Shown one piece after another: positions 26,167-34,830 of a DNA stretch of 64,000 bases (position 1 is the first letter of the stretch; each line of letters begins with the position of its first letter). Made by a program: the position numbers and the translations under genes. The notes under the pieces were generated by a model. That model was given only the letters and a program-made list of their open reading frames with translations. It was not told where the DNA came from and made no database searches. The DNA is from Desulfobacterales bacterium. GTDB taxonomy: Bacteria; Desulfobacterota; Desulfobacteria; Desulfobacterales; JADGBH01. Where the stretch lies: NCBI GenBank assembly GCA_015231595.1, contig JADGBH010000015.1:1-64000 (forward strand). The letters run 5' to 3'.

Positions 26167-26940
26167 CTATTTCAATAAATTAATATACCATGATATTAAA
26201 TAATTTCCATGAAATATATACAAAATTGCCGCCATAGACAAAAAAGGTCCAAAAGGAATTTTCAATTTCATATTCTTTTTAAGCCTTCCCATTTCAATTA
26301 AACCAATTACTGTTCCTATCAAGGATGAAAAAAAAATTGTAAAAAGCACACCCTGCCATCCAATTAAGGATCCAATCATTGCAAGTAATTTTATATCTCC
26401 CCCTCCCATACCTTCTTTTTTTGTCAACAAATAATAAACTTGGGCAATAATTAAAAGACTGCCTCCTCCTAATAAAATTCCAATTATAGAGTCAAGTAGC
26501 TTTATTGAAGGCATTAATAAAGATGCAAGAAAAAAAATTAATATACCAGGTAACGTTATTATATCAGGAATTATTTGATGATCTATATCAATAAAAATAA
26601 TAACTATAAGTGACGCAATAAAAATGTAATATATAATACTCTCATAGGAAATTCCATAACGTATTAAAACTGCTACAGCACAAATACCTGACAAAAATTC
26701 CACTAAAGGATAACGAAATGGAATAATGAGTTTACACTTTCTACACTTGCCTTGAAGAAAAATATAGCTCAACAATGGTATGTTGTCATAAAATTTTATT
26801 GGAGTTAAGCATTGAGGGCAATGTGAATTAGGTTTTACAATAGATTTAGAATTAGGAAGCCTATATATACAGACATTCATAAAACTTCCAACACAAATAC
26901 CGAAAATAAAAGCAATTAGATAAAATAAAGAAATAGTCAC
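26167..26940 (-). CDS. pilD: Prepilin peptidase / N-methyltransferase (type IV leader peptidase)
   Basis: A 257-aa polytopic inner-membrane aspartic protease of family A24A. It shows an N-terminal helix, then the Zn-binding cysteines C41-C44 and C66-C69 of the methyltransferase domain. The catalytic aspartates are D118 (FIDIDHQIIPD) and D182 in GMGGGD. It cleaves and N-methylates type IV prepilins and type II secretion pseudopilins. No pilin or secretion gene is adjacent, as is common for pilD. The Frz-like chemosensory locus downstream may control pilus-based motility. It is monocistronic and divergent from lon. Confidence 0.95.
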   Translation of the reverse strand: MTISLFYLIAFIFGICVGSFMNVCIYRLPNSKSIVKPNSHCPQCLTPIKFYDNIPLLSYIFLQGKCRKCKLIIPFRYPLVEFLSGICAVAVLIRYGISYESIIYYIFIASLIVIIFIDIDHQIIPDIITLPGILIFFLASLLMPSIKLLDSIIGILLGGGSLLIIAQVYYLLTKKEGMGGGDIKLLAMIGSLIGWQGVLFTIFFSSLIGTVIGLIEMGRLKKNMKLKIPFGPFLSMAAILYIFHGNYLISWYINLLK

Positions 26941-27278
26941 AATAAAACTCTTTTAATTTTTTAAGTTGATTTTAAGATTAATTCAAATAGCACTTCTAAA
27001 ATATAAAAAAATATATATCTATAATTTTATAAAAAAATCAAGATTTGATATTCAAAAAAACATAAATGATTTATAATAAATTTTCAAAATATTTTTTTAT
27101 CTAAAAAAACAAATCTTGTTTTTTTTATAATATTTTATAAAACAGTAATGGAATTTAAATCTTTTATAAAATTTTGCCTTGCAAATCGTAAGATAAAAAA
27201 ATACAAACGTTTTATATGTGTTACTTACTTAATAATAAAATTTAAGGTCACTAACCTTGTTGAAATTTAGGAGAAAAA
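26941..27278. other. 338-bp intergenic region between divergent pilD and lon
   Basis: This is very AT-rich DNA with no open frame of note. TTTTATAAAA occurs three times (27025, 27133, 27172). In DNA of this composition such palindromes are expected, so I do not call them operators. No heat-shock-type (CTTGAA...CCCCAT) promoter was recognised upstream of lon. GGAG precedes the lon start. Confidence 0.5.
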
Positions 27279-29660
27279 ATGGCTGAACACGATACTGATG
27301 ATATTATAACTATGATTGATGACAATATTAATTCTCAAAATATTCCTTTAGAGCTTCCTGTATTGCCGGTACGGGATGTAGTCATATTTAATGATATGCT
27401 CCTTCCATTAATTGTAGGCAGAGAAAAATCTATCCACGCTATTGAAGAATCTTTAATGTCCCATAAATTTATTATTTTAGTGACTCAAAAAGATTCCACA
27501 ATTGAAAATCCAAGACCAGCTCAGATGTACAATATTGGAACTATTTCTAAAATTCTTAGGACATTGAAGCTGCCTGATGGCAGAATAAAAGCTCTGGTTC
27601 AAGGCATATGCAAAGCAAAAATACTTGAATATCTTTCAGATAAGAGTCTACAGACTGTTAAGATTGAAAAATTAGAAGAACAAAGCATTGATGAAATTAG
27701 TCTTGAAACTGAAGCTATGATGAGAAACATAAAAGAACAATGTTATAAAATTTTATCTTTAAACGGTGAAATGGCTGATGATATTGGGATTATTTTAGAA
27801 AGTATAAAAGAACCAGGAAAAATAGCTGATGTTATTGCTTCAAATCTAAGACTAAAAACAGAAGACGCTCAAGAAATTTTAGAAATATTAGACCCTTTAC
27901 TTCGATTAAAAAGGTTGAACGAACTTCTCCAAAGAGAAGCAGAAGTTTCAGCTATGCAGGCAAAAATTCAGTCGAACGTAATGGATGAAATATCTAAAAA
28001 TCAAAGGGATTTTTATTTACGAGAACAGGTAAGGGCTATAAATAAAGAGTTAGGAGAATTAGATGATATAGCTAAAGAAATAACAGAATATGAGAAAAAA
28101 ATAAAAAAAGCAAAAATGCTCAAGGAAGTTGAAAAAGAATCAAGACTACAGCTAAAACGCCTTGGACAAATGCATCCCGATTCTTCAGAAGCAGGAGTAA
28201 TTCGTTCTTATATGGATTGGATTGTAGAAATGCCTTGGAATAAATCTACAAAAGACGAAATTGATATAAAAAATGTTAAAGAAATACTTGATGAAGGACA
28301 TTATGGACTTGATAAGGTAAAGGACAGAATTTTAGAATATTTAAGTGTAAGAATTCTCAATCCGAATGTAAAAGGTTCTATATTATGTTTTATCGGACCT
28401 CCTGGCGTTGGGAAAACATCCCTTGGAAAAGCTATTGCGAATTCTATGGGAAGAAAATTTGTCCGCATATCTTTAGGCGGAATGCATGATGAAGCTGAAA
28501 TTAGAGGGCATAGAAGAACTTATATTGGAGCTTTGCCCGGAAGAATTCTTCAAGGTTTAAAGCAGTGCGGAACAAATAACCCAGTTTTTATGATGGATGA
28601 AATTGATAAAATAGGATATGATTTTCATGGGGACCCTTCTTCAGCTCTTTTAGAAGCCCTTGATCCTGAACAAAACTCTACTTTTAGTGATCATTACCTT
28701 AATGTTCCGTTCGATTTATCAAAAGTAATGTTTATTTTAACCGGCAACTGCACTGATACAATACCATCAGCCCTTTTAGATAGAATGGAAATTATTGAAA
28801 TATCTGGATATACAGAAGAGGAAAAAATTATTATTGCTGAAAGATATATTGTGCCTCGACAAATAAAAGAAAATGGGCTTCATGAATCCAATTTTTCTAT
28901 CAACAAAAAAGCTATACGATTAATAACAAATGAATATACAGAAGAAGCTGGTTTAAGAAACCTTGAAAGAGAAATTGCTGCTATCTGCCGTAAAGTTGCC
29001 CGTAAAATAGCAGAAGGAGAAACCACAAAATTTTCTATAACAAAATTAAATGTTTCAAAATGGTTAGGCCCTCCTAAATTTTTTCCAGAAATGGATAAAG
29101 AAGAAAGCCAAATCGGTCTTTGCACAGGTTTAGCATGGACTCAAGCAGGCGGTGAAGCTTTATATGTTGAAGCCTCGTTTATGGCTGGGAAAGGCGAGTT
29201 AATAATTACCGGCCAGCTTGGAGATATAATGCAAGAATCAGCAAGAGCTGCATTAACATACGCAAGGGCAAATTTAGAAAATTTCGGGATTGATAAAAAC
29301 TTTTTTGAAAATCTTGATGTTCATATACATGTTCCTGCTGGAGCAATTCCAAAAGATGGTCCTTCAGCTGGCATAGCCATTGCTATTGCTCTTATATCCT
29401 TGCTCACAGAAAGACCTGTAAATAAAGATGTAGCTGTTACTGGGGAAATAACATTAAGAGGGAGAGTTCTTCCAATAGGAGGGCTAAAAGAGAAATCTTT
29501 AGGAGCCATAAGGGCTGGAATAAAAACAATTATAATACCAGAAAAAAATAAAAAAGATTTATCCGAAATACCAGAATATATAAAACAAAAAATAAAATTT
29601 GTAATCGTTAAAAATATGGATCAAGTGTTTCCTGTCGCTTTACTCAAAAAAAATAAATAA
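27279..29660 (+). CDS. lon: ATP-dependent protease La (Lon)
   Basis: A 793-aa cytosolic AAA+ serine protease. The N-terminal LON substrate-binding domain (about 25-220) begins LELPVLPVRDVVIFNDM. A coiled-coil linker follows (YLREQVRAINKELGELD). Walker A is GPPGVGKT (373-380), Walker B FMMDEIDKIG, and RGHRRTYIGALPGRI is the Lon-specific pore segment. The protease domain carries the Ser-Lys dyad S696 (PKDGPSAG) and K739 (GGLKEKSLG). It degrades misfolded and regulatory proteins as a hexamer. GGAG precedes the ATG. tsaB starts 12 bases after the stop and is probably cotranscribed. Confidence 0.98.
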   Translation: MAEHDTDDIITMIDDNINSQNIPLELPVLPVRDVVIFNDMLLPLIVGREKSIHAIEESLMSHKFIILVTQKDSTIENPRPAQMYNIGTISKILRTLKLPDGRIKALVQGICKAKILEYLSDKSLQTVKIEKLEEQSIDEISLETEAMMRNIKEQCYKILSLNGEMADDIGIILESIKEPGKIADVIASNLRLKTEDAQEILEILDPLLRLKRLNELLQREAEVSAMQAKIQSNVMDEISKNQRDFYLREQVRAINKELGELDDIAKEITEYEKKIKKAKMLKEVEKESRLQLKRLGQMHPDSSEAGVIRSYMDWIVEMPWNKSTKDEIDIKNVKEILDEGHYGLDKVKDRILEYLSVRILNPNVKGSILCFIGPPGVGKTSLGKAIANSMGRKFVRISLGGMHDEAEIRGHRRTYIGALPGRILQGLKQCGTNNPVFMMDEIDKIGYDFHGDPSSALLEALDPEQNSTFSDHYLNVPFDLSKVMFILTGNCTDTIPSALLDRMEIIEISGYTEEEKIIIAERYIVPRQIKENGLHESNFSINKKAIRLITNEYTEEAGLRNLEREIAAICRKVARKIAEGETTKFSITKLNVSKWLGPPKFFPEMDKEESQIGLCTGLAWTQAGGEALYVEASFMAGKGELIITGQLGDIMQESARAALTYARANLENFGIDKNFFENLDVHIHVPAGAIPKDGPSAGIAIAIALISLLTERPVNKDVAVTGEITLRGRVLPIGGLKEKSLGAIRAGIKTIIIPEKNKKDLSEIPEYIKQKIKFVIVKNMDQVFPVALLKKNK

Positions 29661-29672
29661 GCTTTAAAAATT

Positions 29673-30350
29673 ATGAAAATTCTTGGAATTGATACTTCAA
29701 CTAATAGCTGTAGCGTTGCGGTTTTAAACCAAAATGATACTTTATCTGAAATTAATATAGACAATAATCTTACCCATTCAAAATATTTAATGGATGCAAT
29801 AGATTCAGCTTTAAGGTTTTCAGGACTTAACTTCAATGAACTTGACGGATTTGCTATAACAGTAGGACCTGGGAGCTTTACAGGTCTTCGAATTGGATTA
29901 AGCACTATAAAAGGACTTTCAGTAGCTTCAGCTAAACCAATTGTAGGAGTATCAAGTCTTGACTCCATGGCCTACCCTCTGCCATTTATTCCGACATTAA
30001 TTGTACCTCTAATAGATGCCCGCAAAGGTGAAGTGTATTATTCAAAATACAAATTTATAAATGGAGTTATCCATAAAGAAATGAACGATATGCTTGACAG
30101 TCCAGAAAAAGCAATAGCTGGCATTAAAGAGTCATGCTTATTTATCGGAAACGGATCCGATTTGTACAAATCATTAATACTCAACAAATTTGGAAAGTTT
30201 GCTTTTTTTCTTCCAGATTTTTATAATAAAATTAGAGCGTCTGTAGTAGCTCGTATAGGCTTAGAAAAAATTAAAAATAGCGGTTTTGACGACAGCAATC
30301 TGATTATTCCTAAATATATCAGAAAATCAGATGTAGAGTTAAAAAAATAA
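29673..30350 (+). CDS. tsaB: tRNA threonylcarbamoyladenosine synthesis protein TsaB
   Basis: A 225-aa ASKHA-fold protein: MKILGIDTSTNSCSVAVL at the N-terminus, LTHSKYLMDAIDSAL, and the family motif VGPGSFTGLRIGLSTIKGLS. It lacks the metal-binding histidines of its paralogue TsaD, as expected for TsaB. It acts with TsaD and TsaE to attach threonylcarbamoyl to A37 of ANN-decoding tRNAs. It lies 12 bases after lon. The ribosome site is weak (only purine-rich sequence), consistent with translation coupled to lon. Confidence 0.95.
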   Translation: MKILGIDTSTNSCSVAVLNQNDTLSEINIDNNLTHSKYLMDAIDSALRFSGLNFNELDGFAITVGPGSFTGLRIGLSTIKGLSVASAKPIVGVSSLDSMAYPLPFIPTLIVPLIDARKGEVYYSKYKFINGVIHKEMNDMLDSPEKAIAGIKESCLFIGNGSDLYKSLILNKFGKFAFFLPDFYNKIRASVVARIGLEKIKNSGFDDSNLIIPKYIRKSDVELKK

Positions 30351-30362
30351 ACAATATGTTTT

Positions 30363-30410
30363 ATATTGACAATATTATCAAGCATATGCTAAAAATTTTT
30401 AATATCGAGA
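30363..30410 (+). repeat. Degenerate remnant of the 96-bp element family
   Basis: TATTGACAATATTATCA, then GCATATGCTAAAAATTTTTA and ATATCGAGA, follow the order of the 96-bp unit (a TATTGATA-type palindromic end, then the core), but the match is weak and the right end is missing. It lies between tsaB and the membrane protein gene. Confidence 0.3.
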
Positions 30411-30446
30411 TTTAATCAAATTCTTTAAATCAAAGAGAGAATACTA

Positions 30447-31328
30447 ATGACCACATTAAACGCCCCTCCTCACCTTTCGTCAAGCATAAATTCTGATTCA
30501 GTTTTAGGAGACAAATTAATTGAGCCTCAACAGGTAAACGCTATGCGTGGATGGGCTTGGATCGTTGATGGATTTAAACTTTACAAGCCAAATAAATGGA
30601 TTTGGATACTGAATATATTAATTTTATCTGTGATATCATTGTTGATAATTTTAATTCCGTTCGGTGACATAATTCTCCAACTTTTCTTCCCGGTTTTTAT
30701 CGGAGGAATAATGTCTGGCTGCTATGCTCAAAATAACGGTTACAGTTTGAAGGTCAAACATCTATTTACTGGTTTCAATGACAATATTAGTTCATTGATG
30801 ATTATAGGAGGATTTAATTTATTAGGTACAATTATCATCGTTAGTTTCATTGTAATATTAGGGATCATCGTAAATGGGTCAGACTTTTTAAAAGTTATCG
30901 CCACATTACAAGAAGGAAATCAAATTAATCCTGAAACAGCCCGTCAGCTAATTATTTTTGGTATAATAGCTTTTTTAGTTGGTGTAGCATTGTTTACTCC
31001 TTTGATAATGGCCACATGGTTTGCACCTGTTCTTATCACGCTACATTCGTTAAGACCGCTATCCGCTATTCGATTGAGTTTCATGGGATGTGTACGCAAT
31101 ATGTTATCTTATTTGGTTTACGGGCTTGTTTTCCTTATAATACTGCTTACACCTTTAATAATCCCCATGGGACTTGCTTTTCTTGTGAAAACTTCTAGTA
31201 TTTTTATTTCGATAATCTTACTATTTATGGCTCTCTATTTTTGTCTCATGTTTTTTGTAATGATTCCTACTTGTTTTGCTTCAATATATTTTTCTTATAA
31301 GGACATTTTTCTTAAAAAAAATTCTTAA
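30447..31328 (+). CDS. Multipass membrane protein (BPSS1780-like)
   Basis: A 293-aa protein. A ~50-residue soluble start ends in AMRGWAWIVDGFKLYKPN, resembling the GWxWIxxGFxLFxxNP signature of BPSS1780-family membrane proteins. About six hydrophobic helices follow (for example IWILNILILSVISLLIILI, LMIIGGFNLLGTIIIVSFI, SMLSYLVYGLVF-type). Members have no defined reaction; roles in membrane organisation or transport are suspected. AAAGAGAGA precedes the ATG. It lies alone, between tsaB and the chemosensory genes, with repeat remnants on both sides. Confidence 0.7.
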   Translation: MTTLNAPPHLSSSINSDSVLGDKLIEPQQVNAMRGWAWIVDGFKLYKPNKWIWILNILILSVISLLIILIPFGDIILQLFFPVFIGGIMSGCYAQNNGYSLKVKHLFTGFNDNISSLMIIGGFNLLGTIIIVSFIVILGIIVNGSDFLKVIATLQEGNQINPETARQLIIFGIIAFLVGVALFTPLIMATWFAPVLITLHSLRPLSAIRLSFMGCVRNMLSYLVYGLVFLIILLTPLIIPMGLAFLVKTSSIFISIILLFMALYFCLMFFVMIPTCFASIYFSYKDIFLKKNS

Positions 31329-31405
31329 TTATAATTGAGCAATCTCTTTAAAAACAAAATAATATATATTATAAAATTAGAATATATTAGAATAGTAAAA
31401 TTTTG

Positions 31406-31434
31406 TACATTCAATAATTTTAGCCTTAAGCATA
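31406..31434 (-). repeat. Core fragment of the dispersed element family
   Basis: On the minus strand this reads TATGCTTAAGGCTAAAATTA then TTGAATGTA, matching the core of the 96-bp element (TTAAGGCTAAAAATATTRAATGTA) without its palindromic ends. It sits 70 bases upstream of cheW. Confidence 0.45.
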
Positions 31435-31503
31435 TTTGTATCAATTATATATATTCTATTTTAGTAATATATCAAACTCGATTATTAAGGATATTATACT
31501 AAT

Positions 31504-32028
31504 ATGAACATTAAAAAAAACGAAGAAAAATTTTTTAGTCAAGAGCAATTAGATTACTGGGGTAAATTTTATTCTACTGAAAAAGAATTAGAAAAAAAAC
31601 AAAATGAATGGCTTATATTTTGTGTAGAAAAGGATTTTTTTGCTGTTCAAATGGAAAACATTGATGAGGTTACTATTATTGAAAATGGCATTGCCCTTCC
31701 CCATGTGCCAAAAGGAGTGATTGGACTTATTAATCTTCGCGGAGAAGCTGTGGTTTTGTTAGATATGGCTCAAAAACTTGGAATTAGAGAAACCATAGAA
31801 AAAAATCCTAACCAGCGAGTAATTATTTTCAAAAAAATTAATAATGAAAGAATTGCATTTTTAATAGACAAAATCTATAAAGTTGCTGCTATTAAGGAGA
31901 ATGAGCTTAAAGAATATGATAAAACTGATAATGGGCTAAACAAAGGAATAATTAATTTTATATATGAATTTGAGAACAAAAGCATATCATGCATTGATGT
32001 GTCTAATCTTTTAAGAATAATAGAATAA
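31504..32028 (+). CDS. cheW: CheW-family adaptor (FrzA/FrzB-like), first copy
   Basis: A 174-aa protein with a ~35-residue charged leader and one CheW domain: NEWLIFCVEKDFFAVQMENI, IALPHVPKGVIGLINLRGEAVVLLDM, and VIIFKKINNERIAFLIDKI. CheW tethers CheA to the chemoreceptor tips at the inner membrane. AAGGA precedes the ATG. It begins the chemosensory operon and is followed 24 bases later by the receptor gene. Two CheW proteins of different length flank the receptor, as in Frz-type systems; this one has the longer N-terminus. Confidence 0.92.
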   Translation: MNIKKNEEKFFSQEQLDYWGKFYSTEKELEKKQNEWLIFCVEKDFFAVQMENIDEVTIIENGIALPHVPKGVIGLINLRGEAVVLLDMAQKLGIRETIEKNPNQRVIIFKKINNERIAFLIDKIYKVAAIKENELKEYDKTDNGLNKGIINFIYEFENKSISCIDVSNLLRIIE

Positions 32029-32052
32029 ATCAATATAATTTGGAGGTGAGCA

Positions 32053-34341
32053 ATGGCTAATGAAACAAAAAAAATAGATACACATATAGATGATTATGCA
32101 GATAATATAAACGATAATGACGATACGTTTATTATGCCTGAGGATGATGGAATTAAAAGCGGTCATCCCATTTCTAACGATAAATACGAAGTTTTTGAAA
32201 AAATTTCTAAACCAATAGAAAATTTAAAAAATCGGATAAAGTATAGTTCTAAACAAAACAAAAATAATAAATCTTATAATGGAATATCTATACAAACAAA
32301 AATAATAGGCTCTTTATTTATATTGATAGTATTAATAGTTACATTAGGAATTATTTCACTCTCATCTTTATATCGAATAAGCGATATCAGCTTAACTATA
32401 ACTGATCAATATTCAAAAATAGTTAAAGCTACGAATGATATTAGCAGAAGAGCTCTTAGAATACGTGATGCAGAAAAAAATTATCGTTTCATAGGAGAGC
32501 AGGAAGCTTTAGATAGAATATCAGGATATACTAGTTTTATCCGTGAATCAATTCAAGAAGCTGAAAAAGCAAGGGAAATTTTACGATCAGCTGGTCACAA
32601 TATTGAAGGTATAGATTTTAAAAGACTTGCTGATAACATGAATAAGTTTGAAAGTCTTCTTTCAAATCAAGTTAAAGAGTTAAGAGCTAAAGAATCAATA
32701 ACAAAAGAAAATTCAAAGAAAATAGACGAAATAAAAAAAAATATAGAAAATTTTTCAGGTGTAATACAAAGAATGACTCAGCGATTAAATAATGATTTTT
32801 GGGTCGAGGTAAAAAAATCAGGCATAGATTCAGCACAAAAAAGCGTTGGAAATATATTTCAATATGGAAAGCTAATACGGGATTTAGAAATAATTATATT
32901 AAAAATAGATGCGAATATTCATACTTATATTGAGAATATAACTCAATTTAATTCCGAAACAACTCAAACTCTTTTGACTGAATCATTTTTGATTATTGAT
33001 AAATTAAGACAAGATAACTCCAATGAAAAATTATATCTTCAGGTAGAAGATATATATAAATCTCTTGTTGAATATTCTTCTAATTTAAAAGACTCAATAA
33101 ATATAATAAAAAGTATGTCCTTAGAAGATGAGAGGCTAAACAATCGCATTAAATCTCAAGATGATTTACTGTGGGATTTAGCTGAAGAACTTATAATTAC
33201 AGCAAATGAACAAACAGAAAAAAGCTGGTCATATATTGGTACACAAACAATGTCCCTCCATTCAACAGTTGGAACTACGAAAATATTTTTATTTATCGTA
33301 GCTGTCGTTGGTATTTTCATTGGACTACTTGTTTTATTTACAGTTCCTAAGCCAATTTTAATTGCAATAAATACATTGATTTTTAATGCTCAAAAATTAG
33401 CTTCAGGAGATTTAACAGACGAAATAATTGTTAATTCTAACGATGAAATGGGGCAGCTTGCACAAGCATTTGAAAAAATGCGATTAAACATTTTATCACT
33501 TGTAGAGCGTATCCGTAGAGCCAGCGTCCAAATTGCAACAACTGTCAATGAAATTCAGGCAGCGACAAATCAGCAAAATTCAACAATAAATGAACAAGCA
33601 AGTTCTTTTAACGAAGTTAGTGCAACTTTTACTGAAATTTCTCGCACTGCAAAAAATCTCGCATCAGTTTCAGAAAAAGTTTCAGAAAATACTGTCAAAA
33701 TAAGTAATTGGATTTCTGACAGCAATAAAAAATCGGCTCAAACTTTAGAATCAATGACAGCGATAAACGATTCAACTAAACAAACATCAGAAAGAATAAA
33801 AAGACTTAACGATCAAATGGATTCTATTAATAGCGCTGTCAACACAATATCCAGCGTAGCAGATCAAACAACATTATTATCTTTAAATGCGGCTATTGAA
33901 GCAAATAAAGCTGGCGAAATGGGAAAAGGATTTTCTGTTGTAGCTTCAGAAATTAGAAGGCTTTCTGATAGGGCAATTGATTCGACATCACAAATATCAA
34001 CTATGGTAAAAGATATACAGCGATCCACTGAAAGCTCAGTTGTTGCAATGGACAAAACTTCTGAAGAAATTCGTGTAGGTATAGGATTAGTAAAAGAATC
34101 AACTGATAACTTTGCTGGAATCAATGAATCAATGACAGATATTAAAGACCAGATAGTCGATATTTCCAATACTATCCAAGACTATGCATCTTCAGCTTCT
34201 CAAGTTCAACAGAGTGTAGGGGACCTTAAAGAAGCGAGTAAAATGTCGGCTCAAGCGGCAAGGCAAACATTAACAGCTGTGTACGATTTAAATTCCATGG
34301 CAAATCAATTATCAGATGCTGTTTCAGTATTTAAATTATAA
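32053..34341 (+). CDS. Methyl-accepting chemotaxis protein with long cytoplasmic N-tail
   Basis: A 762-aa receptor. About 82 hydrophilic residues precede the first membrane helix (near 84-107, IIGSLFILIVLIVTLGIISL). A helical periplasmic domain of ~310 residues follows (108-415), then the second membrane helix (LFIVAVVGIFIGLLVLF), a HAMP domain (about 440-495) and the signalling hairpin. The conserved tip is LLSLNAAIEANKAGEMGKGF followed by SVVASEIRRLSDRA. The periplasmic domain has no recognised Cache motif and looks like a helical bundle. The long N-terminal tail before the first helix is unusual. GGAGGTGA precedes the ATG. It lies between two CheW genes and upstream of the kinase. Confidence 0.93.
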   Translation: MANETKKIDTHIDDYADNINDNDDTFIMPEDDGIKSGHPISNDKYEVFEKISKPIENLKNRIKYSSKQNKNNKSYNGISIQTKIIGSLFILIVLIVTLGIISLSSLYRISDISLTITDQYSKIVKATNDISRRALRIRDAEKNYRFIGEQEALDRISGYTSFIRESIQEAEKAREILRSAGHNIEGIDFKRLADNMNKFESLLSNQVKELRAKESITKENSKKIDEIKKNIENFSGVIQRMTQRLNNDFWVEVKKSGIDSAQKSVGNIFQYGKLIRDLEIIILKIDANIHTYIENITQFNSETTQTLLTESFLIIDKLRQDNSNEKLYLQVEDIYKSLVEYSSNLKDSINIIKSMSLEDERLNNRIKSQDDLLWDLAEELIITANEQTEKSWSYIGTQTMSLHSTVGTTKIFLFIVAVVGIFIGLLVLFTVPKPILIAINTLIFNAQKLASGDLTDEIIVNSNDEMGQLAQAFEKMRLNILSLVERIRRASVQIATTVNEIQAATNQQNSTINEQASSFNEVSATFTEISRTAKNLASVSEKVSENTVKISNWISDSNKKSAQTLESMTAINDSTKQTSERIKRLNDQMDSINSAVNTISSVADQTTLLSLNAAIEANKAGEMGKGFSVVASEIRRLSDRAIDSTSQISTMVKDIQRSTESSVVAMDKTSEEIRVGIGLVKESTDNFAGINESMTDIKDQIVDISNTIQDYASSASQVQQSVGDLKEASKMSAQAARQTLTAVYDLNSMANQLSDAVSVFKL

Positions 34342-34359
34342 ATGTTATTTTAGGATATT

Positions 34360-34827
34360 ATGATGGATGCATTAATCTTTAAAATTGAAGATGAGCTGTA
34401 TGCAATAGATATTAATGATTTAGACGAAATATTGATGATGGTTTCTATTCAAAAAATATCTTCTCTTCCTTACTTTCTTTCAGGGATTTTTAATCTACGC
34501 GGAGAGCTTATTCCAGTCATGGATTTGAGACCTAAACTTGGGCATAATTCCGAATATTTAACAAATTATCCCATAGATACCCGCATTATAATTGTCACAA
34601 TTACGGATAAAAAAATAGGAATTATTGTTCAAGGGCTAAAAGAAATTAAAAAAGTTACTCAAGAAAAAAGCAAGCCAAATGTTGTTAACGAAACGTCTTT
34701 ACCGCCTTATTTAAACGGTATGGCTCTCTATGAAGACAATAAAACGGTTCAAATTATTCATATAAAAAAAATACTTAACGAAGATGAGCTATCTATGATA
34801 GAAACAGAAACCTCTAAAAGGAAATAA
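34360..34827 (+). CDS. cheW: CheW-family adaptor, second copy
   Basis: A 155-aa protein made of a single CheW domain: LIFKIEDELYAIDINDLDEI, SSLPYFLSGIFNLRGELIPVMDLRP, and RIIIVTITDKKIGIIVQGLKEI. It differs from the first CheW in lacking the N-terminal leader, so the two may bind different partners or positions in the array. It lies 18 bases after the receptor gene and three bases before the CheA gene. The start is preceded by only a moderate AGGA site. Confidence 0.92.
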   Translation: MMDALIFKIEDELYAIDINDLDEILMMVSIQKISSLPYFLSGIFNLRGELIPVMDLRPKLGHNSEYLTNYPIDTRIIIVTITDKKIGIIVQGLKEIKKVTQEKSKPNVVNETSLPPYLNGMALYEDNKTVQIIHIKKILNEDELSMIETETSKRK

Positions 34828-34830
34828 GCC

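Noticed and set aside
27025..27181. Three TTTTATAAAA palindromes upstream of lon as operator sites
   Set aside because: Such palindromes are expected by chance in DNA this AT-rich, and their spacing is irregular.
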